Positions 49,251 through 59,434 of a DNA stretch of 64,000 nt are shown piece after piece. Each line of letters begins with the position of its first letter. Within the stretch, counting starts at the first letter, position 1. This DNA comes from QHXN01 sp963785125. GTDB taxonomy: Bacteria > Acidobacteriota > Blastocatellia > Pyrinomonadales > Pyrinomonadaceae. The notes beneath the pieces were generated by a model. It searched no databases. It saw nothing but the letters and a program-made list of their open reading frames with translations, and was not told where the DNA came from. Both the position numbers and the translations under genes were made by a program. The stretch covers positions 558,001 to 622,000 of the forward strand of contig CAWATU010000001.1 of assembly GCA_963785125.1 (NCBI GenBank). The letters are read 5' to 3'.

Positions 49251-50156
49251 ATGACAAGACCGATTCGCATTCTTTTGCAGACCACCATCCCGACCACCGA
49301 GGACGACTGGCACGTCGGCCGTTTCTCGCTGCTCGCAGAGCACCTGCGCGGGCTCCGCGACGCCGAAGGGCGCACGCTCTGCGAAGTCACCGCACGCGAC
49401 CGCGTGACGAACGCGGCCGGCGACGACGAGGTTTTGAGCCGGCTTGACGCGACAGACTTTGACGAGCTGTGGCTCTTCGCAGTGGACACGGGCGACGGGC
49501 TGACCACGGCCGATTGTCAGGGCATCACGCGCTTTCGGCAGCGCGGTGGGGGCATCCTCTCCACGCGCGACCATCAGGATTTGGGCTCGTCCCTGTGCAC
49601 GCTCGGCGGCATCGGCCGCGCACACTTCTTCCACAGCAAGCACCAGGACCCGGACGAGTCGAGGCGCGTGCGCGACGACCGCGATACAGAGAATATCGAC
49701 TGGCCCAACTACCATTCGGGCAGCAACGGCGATTATCAGCCGGTCACGCCCGCCGAGCCGCTGCACGAAGTCCTGCGTAACACTTCGTCGCCTTCCGGCC
49801 GCGTCGAATACTTCCCCGCGCATCCGCACGAGGGCGGGGTCGGCGTGCCCGAGGATGAAAGCCACGCGCGCGTGATAGCGACGGGCTTGAGCAACGTGAC
49901 GAACCGCCCCTTCAACCTCATCGTCGCCTTCGAGGCCACGCCGGATGACCACGGCAATACGCTCGGGCGCGCCGTGGCGGAATCGAGCTTTCACCATTTC
50001 GTGGATTACAACTGGGACACGTCTGCGGGCTGCCCGAGCTTCGTCGCGGAGCCGCCCGGTGACCAGCTCTTGAGGGAGCCGGAGAAGCTCGAAGACGTGA
50101 AGACGTACGTGGGGAACCTCGCGCGGTGGCTCGCCCCGACAACCCACAGTGCATGA
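49251..50156 (+). CDS. ThuA-like / class I amidotransferase-like hypothetical protein
   Basis: An intact 301-residue protein starting at ATG 49251 (MTRPIRILLQTTIPTTEDDW). It has a flavodoxin/GATase-like layout with DATDFDELWLFAVDTGDGLT, RFRQRGGGILSTRDHQDLGS, and later VIATGLSNVTNRPFNLIVAF and SSFHHFVDYNWDTSAGCPS. I see His and Asp residues but no clear nucleophile Cys, so the activity is not assigned. It is very close to the DUF255 gene and in the same direction, so they may be cotranscribed. Confidence 0.6.
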   Translation: MTRPIRILLQTTIPTTEDDWHVGRFSLLAEHLRGLRDAEGRTLCEVTARDRVTNAAGDDEVLSRLDATDFDELWLFAVDTGDGLTTADCQGITRFRQRGGGILSTRDHQDLGSSLCTLGGIGRAHFFHSKHQDPDESRRVRDDRDTENIDWPNYHSGSNGDYQPVTPAEPLHEVLRNTSSPSGRVEYFPAHPHEGGVGVPEDESHARVIATGLSNVTNRPFNLIVAFEATPDDHGNTLGRAVAESSFHHFVDYNWDTSAGCPSFVAEPPGDQLLREPEKLEDVKTYVGNLARWLAPTTHSA

Positions 50157-50160
50157 ACTG

Positions 50161-51049
50161 CTACCCGCACGAGTCGCGAAGGGCGCGGAGCAGCTCTTCG
50201 CCGAACTTCTTTATCTTCGACTCGCCGAGGCCGTAGATGTCCGCGAGGGCTTCGAGCGTCTCGGGGCGCGCGCGTGCGAGGTGTTCGAGCGTGCGGTCGG
50301 CGCAGATCATGTAGGCCGGCACGCGCTGCGTGTTTGCGAGCACGAGCCTCCAACTCTTCAGGGCCTTAACGACGCGCTGCTCCTCGGGCGTCAGGATGAG
50401 TTCCGGTATGGCCGGTCTTCCGCTTCTTCCGCGGCTCCGCGCCCGGCTCCTTCGGCTCCGACGGCTCGACCGCGGAGGCGCGCAGCGCCAACTCCAGACG
50501 ACCCTCCTCCACCAGCATCCGGCTCAGCTCATCGTAGAGAAGCAGCACCATCCGCGCGTCGAGCGCCGCGTACTCTATCTGCGCGCGCGTGAGCGGGCGG
50601 CGGCGCCAGTTCGACTTCTGCAAAGTCTTGTCGATGGGCAGCCCGAACAGGTGCTCGGTCAGCGAGGCGAGGCTGTGCGAGCCGAGCGTCAACGCCATGC
50701 GCGACATACGGAGCGTGTCGATGAGCCCCTCGGCGCGCACGCCCGCGCCGCGCAGCACGCCCTCGTCGAAGCGCGCGTTGTGCGCGACCATCTTCGTCGA
50801 GGGCGATTCCAGCAACGGCTTAAGCGGCTCGACGCCCGTGGCGAGCACGTCCGCCACTATCACGTCGCCCTCGGGCGCCGCCAACTGCACGAGCGACACC
50901 TGCTGGCCGTTAGACTTCATGTCCCAGCAGGTCTCCGTGTCCAGCCCGATCAGCCCCTCGCCGCTCAACGCCTCGGCCGCCTCACGTAACTGCTCCGCCG
51001 TATCGACGTAGCGCCATGTAATGCGACTCGACTGCTCAATCCAGCTCAA
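50161..51049 (-). CDS. rnd: Ribonuclease D-like 3'-5' exonuclease with HRDC domain (one frameshift)
   Basis: DEDDy exonuclease acting on tRNA or structured RNA. The ATG at 51047-51049 starts MSWIEQSSRITWRYVDTAEQ. Exo I is LIGLDTETCWD (Asp37, Glu39), exo II VAHNARFDEGV, exo III IEYAALDARMVLLLYDEL. After a Lys/Arg/Glu linker and a shift near 50400, the HRDC domain reads KALKSWRLVLANTQRVPAYM and ALADIYGLGESKIKKFGEEL. The C-terminus ends LRALRDSCG. It converges on the ThuA-like gene with four bases between the stops. Confidence 0.88.
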
Positions 51050-51159
51050 AACGTCTCCCCTCTCACCCTTTCACAGCGAGCGGGATTCTGCCCGTCAGCC
51101 CCCGCGGAAGTTACATCCATTCAACAAGATAAGCCTTGCGACCGGCAAGTTTTATCTTG

Positions 51160-51189
51160 ACTAAAGCCTCTCTAAAGAGATACTTTAGT
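51160..51189. promoter_or_regulatory. Nested small hairpin upstream of the HD-GYP/GGDEF gene
   Basis: ACTAAAG (51160-51166) pairs with CTTTAGT (51183-51189), and TCTCT/GAGA can pair inside. It lies in the 217-base divergent gap between rnd and the signalling gene, about 80 bases upstream of the latter. I see no clear promoter boxes besides it. Confidence 0.3.
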
Positions 51190-51266
51190 TGTGGCCAACA
51201 TCGTTGGCCGTCACACCGATGCAGCTCTCGCCGGACGGTTAACCTTCCCGCATTCATCGCCTGAAC

Positions 51267-53243
51267 ATGCCGCTGACAAAAAAGTTCTATGCCGCCCCGC
51301 TCCTCTGCCTGTTTGCCGCGGCGGGCCTGCTTGCGTCGATGCTCGGCCTGCTGCTCTCGGCCCCGGCCGGGCTCGCCCTGCGCGAAGCGTCGCTGCTCGG
51401 GGCGGGCTCGCTCGCGCTAATACTCTTACTGTATCTGCCTCTCCGTCACAAGAGGGCTCTGGAGGAAGTTCGGCGCGAGGCCGAGGGGCGCCTGAGTCTC
51501 GCCGAGTCCGCGGCCGAGTTGAACCTGCGCGCCGTCGAGTCTCTGGCCATCGCCATCGACGCCAAGGCCCAGACGACGCACGGGCACGTGCGCCGCACGC
51601 AGGTCTACGCGCTCGGGTCTCGGCCGACTCCTGAACGTCGAGCGCCGAAGAGTTAGAGGCTTTGAAGGCCGGGCGCGTTGCTGCACGACGTCGGGAACCT
51701 CGCGGTGCCCGAGTACATCCTGAACAAGCCGGGGCGACTGTCGCCGGCCGAGTTCGAGAAGATGAAGGTTCACGCGACCGTCGGCGGCGACATCGTGAGC
51801 CGCGTCGGCTTCCCCTACCCCGTCGAGGATGTGGTCAGATCTCACCATGAGCGCTGGGACGGCACGGGCTATCCTGCGGGGCTGAAGGGCGAGCGCATCC
51901 CGCTCGTGGCGCGCATCATCTCGGCCGTAGACTTCTATGACTCGACGCGTTGCGAACGCCCCTACCGCGCCGGGATGACGCGCGAAGAGTCGCTCGCCCT
52001 GCTCAGGAGCAAGGCCGGCAAGTCGTTCGACCCCGTCGTCGTCGAGATGTTCGTCGAGCACGTCGACGAGTTCGACGCCCTCATCTCGCCGATTGATTTG
52101 AGTGAGCAGGTGCGCTCGGCGGTGTTCGAGGCGTCGAAGGCTGCGCCCGCATCTTCGGTCGGGCAGGACGGTCGCACCTCCGGCGAATGGTCAGAGGGCT
52201 TCCGCTCCATCGCGCGCGCGCAGCGTGAGGTCTCGGCGCTGCACGAGCTGACGCAGATGATCGGCGCCTCGCTCAACCTGCAGGACACGGTGGCGCTCGT
52301 CGCCATGCGCCTGCGCGAGATAGTCCCGTTCGACGCCTGCGTCATCTACGCGCTGGACGACAAGACCGGTCGCGCCGAGCCCGTCTTCGCCGCTGGCGAG
52401 TGGTCGGAGTTCTTCTCCGCCCGTAGCGTGTCCGCCGGCGAAGGCATCACCGGCTGGGTCGTCGCCAACGCGCGCGGGATGTGCCACACGCCGCCCGAGC
52501 TTGAGTTGGCAGGCGCTCCCGCCGAAGTCTCCGCGCAGGTGCGCGATTGCCTCTCCTCGCCGCTCGTGCGCGAGGACGGGGCCTTCGGCGCCGTCACGCT
52601 CTTCTCGAAGACGAAGGGCGCGTACACGGCCGAGCACATGCGCCTGCTCGACTCGGTCTGCCTGCACACTTCGGGCGCGCTCAACAACGCTCTCGCGCAC
52701 GAGCGCACGCGCGAGAGCGCCCTGACCGACCAGTTGACGGGTCTGCCGAACGCGCGCGCGCTCCACCTCATGCTCGAACACCGTCTGGCCGAGTGCCGCC
52801 GCTACGAGGGCGAGGTCGTCTCTGTTCTCAGCGTTGACCTCGACGATTTCCAGAGCTTCAACGAGCAGTTCGGCCACGGCATCGGCGACCGCCTGCTGGC
52901 CTCGGTCTCGGCGGTCGTCAAGAGTCAGTTGCGCCAGATGGACATGCTCGCGCGCTTCGCGGGCGACGAGTTCCTGGCCGTCATGCCGGGCGCCTCCGAC
53001 AAGATCGCCGCGTTGGTCGCCGAGCGCGTCCGCAACGCCGTCGAGTCCGAGGTCTTCAACGTCAAGACGGGTCGCAACGTCCAAGTACGCCTCAGCGCCG
53101 GCACGGCCTCCTACCCCGCCGACGGCGAGACCGCCGACGAACTCCTCGCCGCTGCCACGCACGACATGCGCCGCGACAAACAGGTGCGTAAGAATCCCGC
53201 AACTTCCTCCGCCGCAGTCGTCCCTATCGACGCATATCGTTAA
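51267..53243 (+). CDS. Membrane HD-GYP/GAF/GGDEF cyclic-di-GMP signalling protein (one frameshift)
   Basis: Multi-domain protein that could both make and degrade cyclic di-GMP. From ATG 51267: two membrane helices (PLLCLFAAAGLLASMLGLLL and LGAGSLALILLLYLPL), a helical linker, then after a shift near 51620-51670 an HD-GYP domain (ALLHDVGNLAVPEYILNKPG, SHHERWDGTGYPAGLKGE), a GAF domain (QMIGASLNLQDTVALVAMRL onward) and a GGDEF domain (DQLTGLPNARALHLMLEHRL, MLARFAGDEFLAVMPG). The active-site loop is AGDEF rather than GGDEF. HD residues and GYP are present. The start is followed by a basic N-terminus. No partner genes are adjacent. Confidence 0.88.
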
Positions 53244-53247
53244 GAAA

Positions 53248-53366
53248 AGTAGACAGTAGAGAGTAGTCAGTAGCCAGTAGAAAAGGCAGGCGGCGCGTCT
53301 TAACCTTCAGGTCGGACGCGCCGCTTCGTCTTCCTACTGGCTACTGACTACTCTCTACTGTCTACT
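53248..53366. repeat. Heptad-repeat fold-back element, AGTAGNN type (33-base perfect arms)
   Basis: Bases 53248-53280, made of AGTAGAC, AGTAGAG, AGTAGTC, AGTAGCC units, are exactly complementary to 53334-53366. Between them a second perfect 10-base stem (GCGGCGCGTC and complement) closes on a short loop, so the whole forms a nested cruciform-like structure. It begins five bases after the signalling gene's stop and precedes the pdh promoter. Confidence 0.9.
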
Positions 53367-53379
53367 TCTTTTCCCCTTT

Positions 53380-53408
53380 TTGCTGCGGGCGTGAAAGTCG
53401 CGTATAAT
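53380..53408 (+). promoter_or_regulatory. Probable promoter of the pdh operon
   Basis: A perfect TATAAT (53403-53408) lies 17 bases after TTGCTG (53380-53385, matching the first three -35 bases). It is about 115 bases upstream of the pdhA ATG and immediately downstream of the fold-back repeat. Confidence 0.5.
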
Positions 53409-53521
53409 CCGTTCTCGTCACAACTGAACACCGACAGTCGCGGAAGTAGTGCGGCGCAGAAGTCCCTTCGGGTGCGTCTGTGTCGGCAGCAGCGCCCGCA
53501 TGCGCGCGAGAATTTCACACT

Positions 53522-54657
<1,136 letters not shown>

Positions 54658-54661
<4 letters not shown>

Positions 54662-54731
54662 ATGGTAAATAGTAAATGGTGAATGGGAAGAGTCGCTTTT
54701 AACCATTCACTATTTACTATTCACCATTTAC
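54658..54731. repeat. Heptad-repeat fold-back element, GTRAATR type
   Basis: Units GTGAATG, GTAAATA, GTAAATG, GTGAATG (54658-54687) pair with 54701-54731 across a short loop. The first unit contains the pdhA stop codon (TGA 54659-54661), and the right arm ends 20 bases before the pdhB start, just ahead of its ribosome site. Lying within an operon, it cannot be a full terminator. Confidence 0.88.
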
Positions 54732-54751
54732 GCAAACCGGAGGTTTGCTGA

Positions 54752-55735
54752 ATGGCTGTCATCACGATGCGCGAGGCGCTCAATCAGGCGATGCGCGAGG
54801 AGATGCGCCGCGACGAGGGCGTCTTCCTGATGGGCGAGGAGGTCGCGGCCTATCAGGGCGCTTACAAGGTCTCGAAGGGGCTGCTCGAAGAGTTCGGCGA
54901 CAAGCGCGTCGTCGATTCGCCCATCACGGAACTGGGCTTCGCCGGCCTCGGCGTCGGCGCGGCGATGGTGGGCCTGAGGCCCATCATCGAGTTCATGACC
55001 TTCAACTTCTCGATCCTCGCCACCGACCAGATTATCAACTCGGCGGCGAAGATGCGTTACATGTCGGGCGGCCAGTTCAAAATCCCCATCGTCTTCCGCG
55101 GCCCGAACGGCTCGGCCTTCCAGGTCTCCTCGCAGCACTCGCAGGCTCTTGAGAGCTGGTTCGCGCACTTCCCCGGTCTCAAGGTCGTGATGCCCTCGAC
55201 GCCGGCCGACGCGAAGGGACTACTGAAGAGCGCCATCCGCGACGACGACCCCGTCATCTTCCTCGAACAGGAGCGCATGTACGGCAACAAGGGCGAGGTA
55301 CCCGACGGCGAAGACTTCCTCATCCCTTTGGGCGTAGCCGACGTGAAGCGCGAGGGGACGGACTGTACCATCGTCGCGCGCTCGATGACCGTGCCGCTGG
55401 CGCTGAAGGCGGCCGAGGAGTTGGAGAAGCAGGGCGTCTCGGTCGAGGTCATCGACCCGCGCACCATCCGCCCGCTCGACATCGAGACCATCGTCAACTC
55501 GGTGAAGAAGACCAACCGCGTCGTCGTCGCCGAGGAGTCGCACTCCTTCGCGGGCGTCGGCGCCGAGATCAGCGCGCAGGTCATGGAGCACGCCTTCGAC
55601 TACCTCGACGCGCCCGTCAAGCGCCTCTCAAGCGCCGACGCCCCCATGCCCTACGCCAAGAACCTCGAACGGCTCGCGCTCCCCGACGTTGAACGCATCG
55701 TCAAGGCCGTCCGCGAGGTCTCGTACTTGGATTAG
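54752..55735 (+). CDS. pdhB: Pyruvate dehydrogenase E1 component, beta subunit
   Basis: Partner of PdhA. It forms the active site at the alpha-beta interface. Intact, 327 residues from ATG 54752, with GGAGG eight bases upstream. Typical segments are MREALNQAMREEMRRDEGVF, FGDKRVVDSPITELGFAGLG, NGSAFQVSSQHSQALESWFA and VEVIDPRTIRPLDIETIVNS. The gene sits between two heptad-repeat elements in the pdhA-pdhB-pdhC operon. Confidence 0.94.
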   Translation: MAVITMREALNQAMREEMRRDEGVFLMGEEVAAYQGAYKVSKGLLEEFGDKRVVDSPITELGFAGLGVGAAMVGLRPIIEFMTFNFSILATDQIINSAAKMRYMSGGQFKIPIVFRGPNGSAFQVSSQHSQALESWFAHFPGLKVVMPSTPADAKGLLKSAIRDDDPVIFLEQERMYGNKGEVPDGEDFLIPLGVADVKREGTDCTIVARSMTVPLALKAAEELEKQGVSVEVIDPRTIRPLDIETIVNSVKKTNRVVVAEESHSFAGVGAEISAQVMEHAFDYLDAPVKRLSSADAPMPYAKNLERLALPDVERIVKAVREVSYLD

Positions 55736-55806
55736 TGAATGGTAAATAGTGAATAGTAAATAGAAGTTGCTTCTAACTATTCACCATTTACCATTCATCA
55801 TTTACC
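55734..55806. repeat. Heptad-repeat fold-back element, GTRAATR type
   Basis: Units of GTGAATG/GTAAATA type at 55734-55763 face the complementary 55777-55806 with several mismatches. The left arm overlaps the pdhB stop (TAG 55733-55735) and the right arm ends at the GGGAGAA ribosome site of pdhC. Confidence 0.85.
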
Positions 55807-55816
55807 GGGAGAACTA

Positions 55817-57208
55817 ATGGCTACGCAGGTCGTGATGCCGAAGCTGTCGCCGACGATGGAAGAGGGACAGCTCTCGCGTTGGCTGAAGAACGAGGGTGAT
55901 AAGGTCAGCGTCGGCGAAGGGCTGGCCGAGATCGACACCGACAAGGCGACGATGGAGGCGCAGGCGCTCACCACGGGCGTGCTGCGCAAGATACTCGTCC
56001 CCGCGGGCGAGACCGTGCCGCTCGGCGCCATCATCGCCATCATCGGCGAGCCGGACGAGGACATCTCCGGCCTCGTCTCACAAGCCTCTTCGGGCGCGGC
56101 GCCGGCCGAGAAGAAGGAGTCAGTCGAGGAGAAGGTTGAAGCCCCACCTGACAAAAGTGACGCGGGCAGCGCTCCTTCCGCACCAACGGACACCGCGCCG
56201 GAATCCGGCAAGGCTCAGCCGGCACAGCAGACACAGGCCGCGGGCGACGGCGCGGGCGGCAACGGTCAACGCGGGCAGGGCGGCCGTCTCATCGTCTCGC
56301 CCATCGCCGCGCGCATGGCGGCCGACGCCGGCATCAACCTCAACACGCTGACGGGCAGCGGCCCCGGCGGCCGCATCGTCAAACGCGACATCGAGGAGGC
56401 CATGAAGGGCGGCGCCGCACAGCCGCAGGCTCAGCCTCAGGCCCAGCCGGAACAGACTGCAACTCAACTCCGCGCCGAAGCTCCACCTGCGCAACAGCCT
56501 TCGGTTCAACCTGAAGGCGGCGCTGCGCCTTATCACGAAGAGAACGTTTCGTCGATGCGCGCGACCATCGCGCGCAGACTCTCCGCCTCGCTCGGCCCCA
56601 TCCCGCACATCTTCCTCACGACCGAGATCGAGATGGACAGGACGGCCGAGATGCGCAAGCAGTTGAACGAACTCGACCCCGAGAACAAGGTCAGCATCAA
56701 CGACTTCGTCATCAAGGTCGCGGCCGCCGCGCTGATGCAACACCCGGCCGTTAACTCTTCCTTCCAGGAGAAGACCGTCCGCTTCTACGAGCGCGCCGAC
56801 ATCGGCGTCGCCGTGGCGTTGGAGAACGGGCTCATTACGCCGGTCGTCCGCGCGGCGAACACGAAGTCGGTCGGCCAGATCAGCCGCGAGGTCAAGGAGT
56901 TGGCCGAGCGCGCGCGCAACCGCAAGCTCACTCCAGAGGAGTACACGGGCGCGACCTTCTCCGTCAGCAACCTCGGCATGTTCGGCATCAGCGAGTTCAC
57001 GGCGCTCATCAATCCGCCCGAGGCTTGCATCCTCGCCGTCGGCGCGATGACGCCCACGCCCGTCGTGCGCGACGGCGAAGTCTCGGTGCGCCAGATGATG
57101 CGCGTCACGCTCTCCTGCGACCACCGCGTCGTGGACGGCGCCACCGGCGCCAAGTTCCTCCAGACGCTCAAGAAGATTCTTGAGAACCCGCTTTATTTGA
57201 TCGCATAG
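55817..57208 (+). CDS. pdhC: Pyruvate dehydrogenase E2, dihydrolipoyl acetyltransferase
   Basis: Core of the complex, transferring acetyl from lipoamide to CoA. Intact, 463 residues. One lipoyl domain with the lipoylated Lys43 in EIDTDKATMEAQA, an Ala/Pro/Glu-rich linker (residues about 90-150), the E1/E3-binding domain (VSPIAARMAADAGINLNTLT, GPGGRIVKRDIEEA), a Gln/Pro/Ala linker and the catalytic domain ending TLSCDHRVVDGATGAKFLQT with the active-site His and Asp. E3 is not in the window. PdhC could also serve a related 2-oxo acid, but the E1 type supports pyruvate. Confidence 0.94.
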   Translation: MATQVVMPKLSPTMEEGQLSRWLKNEGDKVSVGEGLAEIDTDKATMEAQALTTGVLRKILVPAGETVPLGAIIAIIGEPDEDISGLVSQASSGAAPAEKKESVEEKVEAPPDKSDAGSAPSAPTDTAPESGKAQPAQQTQAAGDGAGGNGQRGQGGRLIVSPIAARMAADAGINLNTLTGSGPGGRIVKRDIEEAMKGGAAQPQAQPQAQPEQTATQLRAEAPPAQQPSVQPEGGAAPYHEENVSSMRATIARRLSASLGPIPHIFLTTEIEMDRTAEMRKQLNELDPENKVSINDFVIKVAAAALMQHPAVNSSFQEKTVRFYERADIGVAVALENGLITPVVRAANTKSVGQISREVKELAERARNRKLTPEEYTGATFSVSNLGMFGISEFTALINPPEACILAVGAMTPTPVVRDGEVSVRQMMRVTLSCDHRVVDGATGAKFLQTLKKILENPLYLIA

Positions 57209-57226
57209 AACTGACAAGGGGACACG

Positions 57227-57427
57227 ATGAGCACGAACCAACCCGAAGAAGCGCCCGCGAACGTCACCACCGACGCCGAGAGTCAGGAGTACGGCGCGCA
57301 GCACGGCCAGACCCCAGAGGGGCAGAACACGGGTTCCTCCGACCCCGACGCGGAGGCCGACCCTTCCAACACAGGCGCGGGCGAGCCCGGCGAAGGCACC
57401 GGCGCCAAAGGCGGCGAGTACAGTTGA
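57227..57427 (+). CDS. Small acidic, disordered hypothetical protein
   Basis: A 66-residue protein from ATG 57227, eight bases after AAGGGGAC. It is rich in Glu, Asp, Gly, Ser, Thr, Pro and Asn (for example GSSDPDAEADPSNTGAG) with no hydrophobic core, so it should be unstructured. It starts 18 bases after the pdhC stop and probably shares the operon's transcript. No family recognised. Similar low-complexity proteins are common in this lineage by my recollection, which I cannot check. Confidence 0.5.
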   Translation: MSTNQPEEAPANVTTDAESQEYGAQHGQTPEGQNTGSSDPDAEADPSNTGAGEPGEGTGAKGGEYS

Positions 57428-57440
57428 CTGAGGGATTTTC

Positions 57441-57487
57441 TCATTAGTTCATCGGTTCATTGATTCAATGAAGAAATGAACAAATGA
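57441..57487. repeat. Heptad-like fold-back element overlapping the eamA start
   Basis: Bases 57441-57463 and 57465-57487 are inverted copies with 19 of 23 pairs and a one-base loop, built from ATGAAGA/ATGAACA/ATGAATC-like units. The start codon of the next gene (57484-57486) lies in the right arm, which could affect its translation. Confidence 0.7.
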
Positions 57488-58425
57488 ATCAATCCCGCAA
57501 TTCTTGGGGGCCGCACGTCGCGCTGCTCGCGGTGCAGGTCATCTTCGGGACGTGGCCCGTCATGGGCAAGATTGCCCTGCGCGTGGTGCCGAGCGCGGGG
57601 CTCGTCGCGATACGCGTCGGAGGCGCGGCGGTCGCCTTCCTCCTCCTGCTGGGACTGCGCGGCCGACTCGTCATCCCTGAGCGCCGCGACCTCGCGCGGC
57701 TCGTGCTCTACAGCCTCCTCGGCGTAGTCCTCAACCAGTTCCTCTACATCAAAGGTCTCTCGCTCTCGACGGCGGTCAACGCCGCGCTCATCAACGCGAC
57801 CATCCCCGTCTTCACACTCCTCGTCGGAGCGCTTCTGGGTAAGGACAGACTGACGCCGCGCGTTACGCTCGGCACGCTCATCGCTGCGGCGGGCGTCGTC
57901 TACCTGATAGACCCTCTGCGCGCGAGCCTCGGCGGCGACATAATGAGGGGCAACTTGGCTCTAGTCGCCAACACGCTCTGCTACGGCGCATACCTTGCCA
58001 TCTCTCAAGACGTGTTCCGGCGCTACGGCGCGCTCACGGCCATGACTTGGCTCTTCGTCATTGGCTCGCTGGCCGCCGTCCCCTTCGGCGGCTACCACCT
58101 CGCGCAGACCGACTTCGGCGCGGTCGCCCCCCTCGTCTGGCTCGTGCTCGTCTACACAGTGCTCGTGCAGACGGTGGGTGCCTACTACCTCAACGCATGG
58201 GCGCTGGAGCGCGTCTCGCCCGGCACGGTCGCCGTCTACATCTACCTTCAGCCGCTCTTCGCCTTCGTCGTCGCCCCGCTCCTACTGGGCGCGGGCGAGC
58301 GGCCGGGGCTGCGCCACGCCATCGCGACGCTGCTCATCTTCGCGGGCGTCGGCGTGGTCACTTTGGGGAGGCGGGGCGGCTTCGAGGAGGATGTCTCCGA
58401 GCACCCTGACGCGCTCGCACACTGA
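57484..58425 (+). CDS. EamA/DMT-superfamily transporter
   Basis: An intact 313-residue permease with about ten helices in two EamA repeats. Examples are HVALLAVQVIFGTWPVMGKI, FLYIKGLSLSTAVNAALINA (the typical late first-repeat helix) and GTVAVYIYLQPLFAFVVAPL. Members export metabolites or amino acids. Substrate cannot be told. The start ATG 57484 lies in a fold-back element. Its end is 28 bases before the cation-efflux gene, same direction. Confidence 0.85.
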   Translation: MNQSRNSWGPHVALLAVQVIFGTWPVMGKIALRVVPSAGLVAIRVGGAAVAFLLLLGLRGRLVIPERRDLARLVLYSLLGVVLNQFLYIKGLSLSTAVNAALINATIPVFTLLVGALLGKDRLTPRVTLGTLIAAAGVVYLIDPLRASLGGDIMRGNLALVANTLCYGAYLAISQDVFRRYGALTAMTWLFVIGSLAAVPFGGYHLAQTDFGAVAPLVWLVLVYTVLVQTVGAYYLNAWALERVSPGTVAVYIYLQPLFAFVVAPLLLGAGERPGLRHAIATLLIFAGVGVVTLGRRGGFEEDVSEHPDALAH

Positions 58426-58453
58426 TTTGCTACAATCCGGCGCGGAATCAACT

Positions 58454-59368
58454 ATGCAGGACGTGGGTTCACAGGCCGCGGGCGCAGCCGCTTCGGAGGC
58501 CAGGCTCAAGGCTTCGGCGGCGCGCCTCTCCGTCGCGGCCGCCGCCTTCCTCATCGCCCTCAAGACTTTGACGGGCTTGATGACGGGCTCGATCAGCGTG
58601 TGGGCGTCGCTGCTCGACTCGGCGATGGATATCTTCGCGTCAGGGATCAACTACTTCGCCGTGCGCGCCGCCTCGGCCCCGCCCGACGAAGACCACCGTT
58701 ACGGCCACGGCAAGGCCGAGTCGCTCGCAGGGCTCTTCCAGTCCTTCGTCATCACTGTCTCGGGAATCGTCCTGCTCTGGGAGGCCGTCCGCCGCATCAT
58801 CACCCCGCACCCGACCGCGTCCGAGTGGCTCGGCGTCGGCACGATGGCCGTCGCGTGCGGCGTGAGCGTCGCGCTGGTCGGGCGCCTGCGCCGGGTCGCG
58901 CGCAAGACCGATTCGCCCGCCCTCAACGCCGACGCCGTCCACTACGCGACCGACGTTTACACGAACGGCGCCGCGCTCGGCGCTCTGCTCCTCGTCGCGC
59001 TCACGGGCTGGACGCTCGCCGACCCGATCATCTCTCTCCTCATCTCCGCCTTCATCCTCAAGTCCGCGTTCGACGTTGCGCGCGACTCCGTCCACGTGCT
59101 GATGGACAGGCGGCTCCCGCGTGCGATAGACGCGAAGGTCGCCGCGGTCGTCGAGCGCTTCCGCGCCGAAGGCGTCCTCGGCTTTCACGACCTGCGCACG
59201 CGCCGCTCCGGCTCGCACAAGTTCATCGACCTCCATCTCGAAGTCGAAGCCGACCAGACGCTCCAACAGGCGCACGACCTCTCCGTCCGCGTCCTCCGCA
59301 CCATCGAGGCAGAAATTCCCCGCTGCCGCGTCCAGATTCACACAGACCCGGCGGAGCGTGAACCGTAA
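58454..59368 (+). CDS. Cation diffusion facilitator family metal-efflux transporter
   Basis: A 304-residue CDF (zinc/iron/manganese-type) antiporter from ATG 58454. The transport-site Asp pair is in SLLDSAMDIFASG (Asp55, Asp59), with HYGHGKAE-like HRYGHGKAESLAGLFQ and the second-site HYATDVYTN (His-x3-Asp). The C-terminal cytoplasmic domain contains FHDLRTRRSGSHKFIDLHLE. Metal cannot be predicted. The protein's last codons EREP and the TAA lie in a GTRAACC fold-back element. Confidence 0.88.
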   Translation: MQDVGSQAAGAAASEARLKASAARLSVAAAAFLIALKTLTGLMTGSISVWASLLDSAMDIFASGINYFAVRAASAPPDEDHRYGHGKAESLAGLFQSFVITVSGIVLLWEAVRRIITPHPTASEWLGVGTMAVACGVSVALVGRLRRVARKTDSPALNADAVHYATDVYTNGAALGALLLVALTGWTLADPIISLLISAFILKSAFDVARDSVHVLMDRRLPRAIDAKVAAVVERFRAEGVLGFHDLRTRRSGSHKFIDLHLEVEADQTLQQAHDLSVRVLRTIEAEIPRCRVQIHTDPAEREP

Positions 59369-59430
59369 ACCGCGAACCGTGACAAGAAGAAGCTGTCTTC
59401 TCCTGTCACGGTTCGCGGTTTGCGGTTCAC
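59358..59430. repeat. Heptad-repeat fold-back element, GTRAACC type
   Basis: Bases 59358-59384 (GTGAACC, GTAAACC, GCGAACC units) pair with 59404-59430 at 26 of 27 positions. The left arm encodes the last residues and stop of the cation transporter, and the right arm ends five bases before the second mutS stop. Same unit type as 17129-17215, 42 kb away. Confidence 0.9.
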
Positions 59431-59434
59431 GCTC

